In this document: in pieces, positions 58,761 to 64,000 of the stretch
Numbering within the stretch: position 1 is the first letter of the stretch
Layout: every line of letters begins with the position of its first letter
Made by a program: the position numbers and the translations under genes
From: Lederbergia citri
GTDB taxonomy: Bacteria > Bacillota > Bacilli > Bacillales > Bacillaceae_C
Direction of reading: 5' to 3'
Length of the DNA: 64,000 nucleotides
Assembly (NCBI RefSeq): GCF_018343625.1
Contig: NZ_JAGYPG010000002.1
Location: 1,221,280 to 1,285,279 of the forward strand
The notes under the pieces: model-generated
Seen by the model: the letters and a program-made list of their open reading frames with translations, nothing else
Database searches by the model: none
What the model was told of the DNA's origin: nothing

Positions 58761-59942
58761 TTAGCTCAATAACGCTTCCTCAATCAACGTAAACCCTTCA
58801 ATCTCAGTATCTTCATCCACCTCAATCAATAAACAACGTTTCCCGTTAAAATGGACCTGCCTAACATATCTCAAGTCTTTGGGGCTAATCGAAATATTGG
58901 CTACCTTCGTACTAATTTTGATTGATTTCGACGTATATTTTGGCACAATACTGCTTGCTTTTAGCTCATACTTCTCGTCATCGATGACTGTTTTGAACGC
59001 CATTTCAACTTTATCTGTATCGAAGTCTTCCACTCCGCTCACCTTCAGCACACGTTCTACGTCTTTGTAATCCAATGTTGGGGTGTCTTCCTCTTCTTCT
59101 TCATCTTCATCCTTATCCATCATGCGATTGATTTCCTCATATACATTGGCAAGAGTATGAGTATCAACCTGGTCTCCAACGATTTGTTTTACAATTTCTT
59201 CAAAAACCGCCTTATCTTCTGAAGCCGTCATGATTTCTTCGCCATTCAAGACATTCTCGATAAAGTGATAATTAGGCTGATTTGCTTTCCCTGACGAATA
59301 AAGAACACGGTTTACATCGGCCGCGTTGTCAGTGAAACATGGGTACAAAAATCCACCTACTGGAGTTCTGAGATTGATAACTGAATCAACCACAACGCTG
59401 GACTTAAATTCCTTCTCGATATAATCAAACACCAACGACCTTTTCGGCTGTTCCGTCTGGTTAATGCTGCAGAGAATAAAAGGATGTGTATACACTTCAT
59501 CCCGATCACTTACTTCCGCTTCCTCACTGTTCCTTTTCGTCGGCTTAAAATATTCCCCGCGGATGAACGTGACGACCATATCCTTCTCATACTGAACATC
59601 CTTGAACATCTTTTCAACAATCAGAAGCATTTGCTCCTTCCAATCGTCAACATCCTCCGCTTGCAAACCTTCATGGAGAATAAACCGAGAATGATCCTCC
59701 GCCTGTTCTTGAAACTTTACTTCAAATAACTTTATATCCAATGCACCGGTGAGCACTTTTTTAAAATTGATCATGAATAGCTCCTGCTGTTCCCGATCCA
59801 ACATGGAAAAAGGATTGCTCTCCTGATGATAAATATCGCTACTTTCTTTTCTTATATAGACATTAAAGATATGGGTGATTTTTAATAAATCATTATCTAG
59901 CTTGAACTGTTTACGAATGTTGGCAATATCCTTCTTGTTCAT
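58761..59942 (-). CDS. DUF4317 family protein
   Basis: About 393 residues matching DUF4317, a Firmicutes family without known function. Recognisable parts: NKKDIANIRKQFKLDNDLLK at the start, VFDYIEKEFKSSVVVDSVIN, and the acidic linker DKDEDEEEEEDTPTLDY before a C-terminal domain of about 110 residues. It is soluble and acidic, with no catalytic motif that I can name. The ATG at 59942 is 12 bases after AAGGAG; an in-frame TTG nearer the site (59954) is an alternative. Isolated gene. Confidence 0.82.
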   Translation of the reverse strand: MNKKDIANIRKQFKLDNDLLKITHIFNVYIRKESSDIYHQESNPFSMLDREQQELFMINFKKVLTGALDIKLFEVKFQEQAEDHSRFILHEGLQAEDVDDWKEQMLLIVEKMFKDVQYEKDMVVTFIRGEYFKPTKRNSEEAEVSDRDEVYTHPFILCSINQTEQPKRSLVFDYIEKEFKSSVVVDSVINLRTPVGGFLYPCFTDNAADVNRVLYSSGKANQPNYHFIENVLNGEEIMTASEDKAVFEEIVKQIVGDQVDTHTLANVYEEINRMMDKDEDEEEEEDTPTLDYKDVERVLKVSGVEDFDTDKVEMAFKTVIDDEKYELKASSIVPKYTSKSIKISTKVANISISPKDLRYVRQVHFNGKRCLLIEVDEDTEIEGFTLIEEALLS

Positions 59943-60231
59943 ATGAATGTGCAACTCCTTAGCTGTTTAGGGTCTTTGTTCTGGTTTGAAGCAAAAATAA
60001 AAAAGAGAATCCAATTTGTCGTTTTCACGACTAAGGACACCCTATTATTATATCAATATTGATAGTGAATCAGCTTAATAATTTGATTGTTTTTTATAGG
60101 TCCTTCATTCACATAGAGGTAATAATTTTATCTACCTATGATACGGCAATGAAGACCTGCTTAAATGATAAACAGCTAGGGAACTATGTGAGGAATTTGA
60201 AGAATAGGGAGGCGAGAGGTTCGTTGCTATA
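59943..60231. other. Intergenic region without a supported gene
   Basis: About 290 bp. A 55-codon plus-strand frame starting at a GTG near 60068 has no ribosome binding site and runs into the terminator, so it is not called. Confidence 0.4.
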
Positions 60232-60264
60232 AAAAAAGCCCTACCAGTATAGTGCCAGTAGGGT
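60232..60264 (-). terminator. Terminator after the DUF3889 gene
   Basis: CCCTAC pairs with GTAGGG and a seven-U run follows on the minus strand, about 135 bp past the stop. Confidence 0.75.
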
Positions 60265-60401
60265 AATAAGGATACTGCTATCGTTTCTATGTATTGAATA
60301 GGAATACTCAACAGTTATTCATCTATACACCAACTCTAGAGATGAATACTTCGGATACTACCGGAAAAATCCTTGAATTATCGAGCCTGCTTTATTCATG
60401 C

Positions 60402-60740
60402 TTACGAAATTTCTTGGATATTTGAGGAGATAACTTGATTGGTTTTGGGATTATAAGATATTTTCACCCTAACCTCAACCTCTTTACCATTCTTTATAAC
60501 AACAAAAAGGAATGTGTCTACAACTTCTTTTTCCGAAATTTTTTTACTTCCCGCGAATAGATAATCACTTATTTCTTCGTTAGGGTATCTTTCTTTTAAT
60601 TTTTCTATTGCAACTCTTCCCCATTTTTCATAACTTAGTTCTTGCTGTTGAGCAAAAACTTGATGATTATGTGTGACCGCGCCGATAAAGAAAGATAACG
60701 CAAGAACCGCTGCTATTTTTGTAATGAGTATATTTTTCAA
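60402..60740 (-). CDS. DUF3889 family secreted protein
   Basis: A 112-residue protein with a signal peptide (ITKIAAVLALSFFIGAVTHN, cleavage likely after VFA). The remainder is DUF3889 (YqzG-like): SYEKWGRVAIEKLKERYPNE and DTFLFVVIKNGKEVEVRVKI, ending in a beta strand pair. The family is secreted and of unknown function. The TTG start has a strong GGAGG site. Single gene with a terminator. Confidence 0.85.
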   Translation of the reverse strand: MKNILITKIAAVLALSFFIGAVTHNHQVFAQQQELSYEKWGRVAIEKLKERYPNEEISDYLFAGSKKISEKEVVDTFLFVVIKNGKEVEVRVKISYNPKTNQVISSNIQEIS

Positions 60741-60845
60741 AATAATTCCTCCAAGAAACTTTGTTTTAGTTTTGAATAAATCACATTAGTTAAACTTTGC
60801 AAATCTTAAGTAATTTATTCAATGTAATTTCTTCATCGTGAGGAG

Positions 60846-62033
60846 TTACTCTAGTCCAAAGTACCCACAAACTACATAACCTACTGATTTAGCAGCTACA
60901 ATCAGGGCATCTTCATCGATATCAAATTTTGGATTATGATTGAAATATGGTTTTTCCACACCTTTTGGAGTACAGCCAATATAGAAATAGCAGCCAGGGA
61001 TTTTCTCTAAATAATATGCAATATCATCAGAAGGGGACATCATCGGATACTCGATAACTTCTTTGATATCCGGGTCATTCGCACCTTCAAGACTCGTCCT
61101 TACTAAGTCCGTCATTTCCGGGTTATTATATAGTGGTGGGTAATCAGGGGCGAATGTCAAATCACATTGAACACCAAACTCAGCTTCAATCCCGCCTGCA
61201 ATACGGTGTAGTTCCTTCCCAATAATCTCCTTTGTTTCTTCTGACATATATCGGATATCCCCTTCAAGTTCCACACGATCCATAATAACATTAAAAGTTC
61301 CCTTTCCATCAAAAGAGCCAATAGTGATTACACCCATATCAAATGGATTCAAGCGGCGGCTAATAATGGTTTGGACAGCCGTGACAAAATAAGCACCAGC
61401 AACAATGGCATCGTTTGCCTTATCAGGTGAGGAACCATGTCCGCCAACACCCTGAATTCCTACCTTTAGATAGGATCTGCCAGCCATCGAATAACCTTTA
61501 TGATACCCAACCACACCGGCTGGATTCATAGGGAGTAAATGAATTCCAAAAATATTTTCAACATCATCAAGTACCCCGGAGTCTACAATGCTTTTTGCTC
61601 CGCCAGGTGGTACTTCTTCTGCATGCTGGTGAATGATTTTGATGTTACCAGGTATTTCATCTTTTAATTGAATAAGGCAATCAGCTAGAATCAGTAAGTA
61701 AGCCGTATGTCCATCATGTCCACATGCATGCATGACGCCCTCATTCTTTGATTTGAAGGGAAGTCCCGTTTCCTCCAAGATTGGAAGGGCGTCAAAATCG
61801 GCACGAAGAGCAATCGTTTTCCCTGGCTTTCCTCCCTTAATTGTTACGATAATCCCAAAACCATTCCCAACATTGGACTGAATTTCAACATCCTTGTCTT
61901 TGTAAAAATCTAAAATATATTGTGCTGTTTTTTCTTCTTTAAAAGATAACTCAGGATTCTCATGTAAATGACGGCGAATTTGAATTATTTCATCTTTACG
62001 ATTTTCCAACATTTCCATTAGTTGTTGCTTCAT
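60846..62033 (-). CDS. M20-family amidohydrolase
   Basis: About 395 residues of the M20D amidohydrolase/peptidase family. The start RRHLHENPELSFKEEKTAQY is typical, and the metal ligands are found in MHACGHDGHTAYLL, HQHAEEVPPGGAKS and the late His in FNHNPKFDIDE. A dimerisation lid spans about 180-290 (GIQGVGGHGSSPDKANDAIV). Relatives hydrolyse hippurate, N-acetyl-amino acids or auxin conjugates; the substrate is unknown. The ATG at 62033 follows GGAGG; a longer frame lacks support. It lies about 50 bp downstream of the MFS gene on the same strand and is probably co-transcribed with it. Confidence 0.87.
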   Translation of the reverse strand: MKQQLMEMLENRKDEIIQIRRHLHENPELSFKEEKTAQYILDFYKDKDVEIQSNVGNGFGIIVTIKGGKPGKTIALRADFDALPILEETGLPFKSKNEGVMHACGHDGHTAYLLILADCLIQLKDEIPGNIKIIHQHAEEVPPGGAKSIVDSGVLDDVENIFGIHLLPMNPAGVVGYHKGYSMAGRSYLKVGIQGVGGHGSSPDKANDAIVAGAYFVTAVQTIISRRLNPFDMGVITIGSFDGKGTFNVIMDRVELEGDIRYMSEETKEIIGKELHRIAGGIEAEFGVQCDLTFAPDYPPLYNNPEMTDLVRTSLEGANDPDIKEVIEYPMMSPSDDIAYYLEKIPGCYFYIGCTPKGVEKPYFNHNPKFDIDEDALIVAAKSVGYVVCGYFGLE

Positions 62034-62085
62034 ATTAATACCTCCTAAAATCTCAATTGTCCTTGTTGCGGCACGTTCCACTTTC

Positions 62086-63504
62086 TTATTCTGAGACAGG
62101 TGTTGGCGCGGGTGACGTTCTTTTTGTTCCTTTCTTTCCGGCGTTCCCCGGGACCATAGTCATAATGGACAATAATGAAAGGATACCGAAAACTACATTT
62201 GCAATAATTCCTGCGGTTGCGGCTACATCAATATTCCCCGCAGCTGCAATCGCACCATAAACAGCGGCAGAAATAGCAACCCCAAACGAACCGCCGAGAG
62301 AACTTGCCATTTTATAAACTCCGGATGCTTCCCCGACTTTATTTGAAGGTGCATTTGTTACAGCTGTGTCTGTTGAAGGTGTTGCATAAATTCCAAGACC
62401 AAGCCCGAATAAGGCGAATCCAATAAATACAACAACTGTATAAGATAAGTCTGGTAAAAAGGTCAAGCCCATGAGTCCTACTCCAACGGTTGTTATGATT
62501 GCACCCCAAATCATTGGAGATTTAGCCCCAGCTTTTTGCAGAATCTTTTCTCCAACACGAATCATTGCTAATACAGCAACTAAATAACCTATTGAGAGCA
62601 TTCCAGACTGAAAAGAGGTAAACCCTCTGCCAACCTGAACATACGTATTCGCAACGACAAGCGTTCCGGCAATGGCATTTAATAAAAAATTGGAAACAGT
62701 TGCACCTGTATAAGGCTTGTTTTTAAACAATGAGAAATCAATCAGTGCATGTTCTCTATTTTTTTCCACTTTAATGAAAACCAGTAAGCCAATTATGGTA
62801 AGTGCAGCAAGACCTAAAGTTAATAGGCTTGTCCAGCCAAAATCTTTTCCGCGCGTAATTACAAGGTTTAAGGCGAGCATGGTAATGGCGAAAATAGTCA
62901 GCCCACCAAAATCAAACTTGAAGGCACCTGACTGCGCTGCTTTACTTTCTGGTGTATCCTTGATAAGCCACAAGGCCAATAGAGCAAAAATAATAGAAAA
63001 AATGAATATCCATTTCCATCCCATATAAGTGGCTATAGCACCGCCTGCGAAAGAACAGACACCTGAACCGCCCCACGAACCGATAGACCAATAACTTAAG
63101 GCTCGCTGCCGCTCTGCACCTTCAAAATACTCCTTTATTAAGGCAATTGTTGCCGGCATAATACATGCAGCTGAAAGGCCTTGAATAACACGACCAATGA
63201 TTAACAATACAGACCCGGTTGCAAGAACGAGACAAAGAGATCCGATAATACTTAACACTAAACCCAGATTGGTAATTTTCTTACGTCCTATCTTATCGGC
63301 GATTCCACCGGCAGCTACAATAAACATCCCCGAAAATAACGCAGTCAAACTAATTGCAACATTTATTGGCCCTAACGAAATGCCTAAGTCCTTTTGAACA
63401 GCTGGGACAACGTTAACCATCGCCTGGGCAAACAGCCAAAATGTAATAACACCAAACACAATCCCTATAATCATCTTATTTGTACCTTTATAGCCTGCTT
63501 CCAT
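62086..63504 (-). CDS. MFS transporter, DHA2-like (14 helices)
   Basis: A 472-residue transporter with about 14 helices. The MFS signature AGGIADKIGRKKITNLGLVL lies in the loop after helix 2, and motif C-like LIIGRVIQGLSAACIMPATI in helix 4. The length and PATIALIKEYFEGAERQRAL suggest the drug:H+ antiporter-2 family. The C terminus is rich in Thr and Pro. The ATG has a TTAGGAGG site. The next gene, an M20 amidohydrolase, may act on an imported N-acyl compound, so import rather than drug export is possible. It is divergent from the DMT gene at 63650. Confidence 0.86.
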   Translation of the reverse strand: MEAGYKGTNKMIIGIVFGVITFWLFAQAMVNVVPAVQKDLGISLGPINVAISLTALFSGMFIVAAGGIADKIGRKKITNLGLVLSIIGSLCLVLATGSVLLIIGRVIQGLSAACIMPATIALIKEYFEGAERQRALSYWSIGSWGGSGVCSFAGGAIATYMGWKWIFIFSIIFALLALWLIKDTPESKAAQSGAFKFDFGGLTIFAITMLALNLVITRGKDFGWTSLLTLGLAALTIIGLLVFIKVEKNREHALIDFSLFKNKPYTGATVSNFLLNAIAGTLVVANTYVQVGRGFTSFQSGMLSIGYLVAVLAMIRVGEKILQKAGAKSPMIWGAIITTVGVGLMGLTFLPDLSYTVVVFIGFALFGLGLGIYATPSTDTAVTNAPSNKVGEASGVYKMASSLGGSFGVAISAAVYGAIAAAGNIDVAATAGIIANVVFGILSLLSIMTMVPGNAGKKGTKRTSPAPTPVSE

Positions 63505-63605
63505 TGAAAGACCTCCTAATAAGTTTAACTTTATATAATAAAGATTGTGCTTAGTATGCCTTACGATATATCCTTTTTATTCCATATAAGCCATTTTTCA
63601 ATTTA

Positions 63606-63614
63606 TGATATAAT
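63606..63614 (+). promoter_or_regulatory. Extended -10 promoter of the DMT transporter gene
   Basis: TGATATAAT contains TG-N-TATAAT, the extended -10 pattern, about 36 bp before the start codon. No good -35 is visible, as expected for this class. Confidence 0.55.
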
Positions 63615-63649
63615 AGTTTGGTAGTTTTGAGCTTCATGGAGGTTTCATA

Positions 63650-64000
63650 ATGAAAGTAAACAAAGGTATCTTATTTGTATTATTAGGTGCTGGATGTTTT
63701 GGTTTTACACCGATATTTGCTAAATTGGGGTTTAGCTACGGCTACTCACTCGGCCAAATTAATATCGTTCAGATGATTATTTCCTCATTTTTATTATGGT
63801 CTTTCACTCTACTTAAACGCTCCAGTTTCAAAGGACTTACCAAGAAGAATGTTCCTCAAATGATGATAACCGGTTGTTTTATCGGATTAACGAGTATTTT
63901 TTATTATGGTGCGATGCAATATCTGCCGGCCTCATTGGCCATCATTTTAATGTTTCAATTTGTTTGGATAGGAATTCTGTTGGAATGGATTTTCAGCAAA
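63650..64000 (+). CDS. DMT (EamA) family transporter, N-terminal part
   Basis: The first 117 codons are present; the gene runs off the right edge. The opening GILFVLLGAGCFGFTPIFAK is typical of EamA/RhaT permeases, followed by three further helices (about 33-52, 70-90 and 95-115) with FYYGAMQYLPASLAIILMFQ, a second EamA hallmark. The ATG has a GGAGG site about seven bases upstream. DMT carriers export metabolites or amino acids; no substrate can be given. Divergent from the MFS gene. Confidence 0.87.
   Translation, partial: MKVNKGILFVLLGAGCFGFTPIFAKLGFSYGYSLGQINIVQMIISSFLLWSFTLLKRSSFKGLTKKNVPQMMITGCFIGLTSIFYYGAMQYLPASLAIILMFQFVWIGILLEWIFSK

Noticed and set aside
60068..60232. 55-codon plus-strand open frame from GTG
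   Set aside because: No ribosome binding site; the end abuts the terminator of the opposite gene; the first half is not protein-like.

Overview
The window looks like a chromosomal segment of a low-GC Gram-positive spore-former of the family Bacillaceae; the species cannot be fixed from the sequence. Reasons: strong GGAGG-type ribosome binding sites, frequent GTG and TTG starts, U-tailed intrinsic terminators after most genes, a YerO/SwrC-type regulator-pump pair, a Bce-type resistance module, DUF3889 and DUF4317 proteins, and an L,D-transpeptidase typical of the group. There are no rRNA or tRNA genes, CRISPR arrays, prophage genes or intact transposons. Most of the window is accessory housekeeping: small transcription units separated by terminators.

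Layout. 1-2.4 kb: an RND efflux pump (cut by the window edge), its divergent TetR regulator with a palindromic operator between them, and pgeF. 2.5-9.6 kb, mostly minus strand: cupin, SelO, a cupin-HD-GYP phosphodiesterase, a secreted coiled-coil protein, a sugar-phosphate isomerase-like protein, a TolB-like propeller and a VOC protein. 9.7-14.9 kb: GH18 glycosidase, MATE pump and a DrrAB-type ABC exporter with a TetR regulator. 15.1-19.8 kb: a BceRS two-component system facing its BceAB transporter, separated by a 20-bp tandem repeat. 20-22.5 kb: an hmp fragment and a three-domain GlcNAc PTS permease. 22.5-26.2 kb: a five-gene operon with a Ycf46-like AAA ATPase, a DUF1257 (Ycf35) protein, DUF2997, a membrane helix-hairpin-helix protein and a radical-SAM activase-like protein. 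26.6-27.9 kb: a secreted surface protein under a cyclic-di-GMP-II riboswitch. 28-31 kb: carboxynorspermidine dehydrogenase and decarboxylase behind a structured, terminator-containing leader. 31-39 kb: several alpha/beta hydrolases (one frameshifted), a NarL-type two-component system and a CPBP protease. 39-45.8 kb: two DJ-1/PfpI proteins, a GH3 glucosaminidase and a TetR-hydrolase pair sharing an operator motif. 46-52 kb: SRPBCC protein, a PrmC-like methyltransferase flanked by short direct repeats, an acyltransferase, FetAB, GNAT and a kinase pseudogene. 52.6-58 kb: L,D-transpeptidase, a PhoX-like phosphatase with a possible Pho box, and a membrane-anchored protein. 58-64 kb: maltose acetyltransferase, DUF4317, DUF3889, M20 amidohydrolase, an MFS transporter and the start of a DMT permease.

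The most interesting parts are the Ycf46/Ycf35/DUF2997 operon, two of whose proteins end in nearly the same C-terminal tail (GR-x-[I/V]-DF), and the c-di-GMP-II riboswitch, whose closing stem competes with a hairpin that hides the Shine-Dalgarno of the surface-protein gene. The leader in front of the polyamine operon is a third candidate for an undescribed element. All functions are inferred from sequence by eye; no database search was run.
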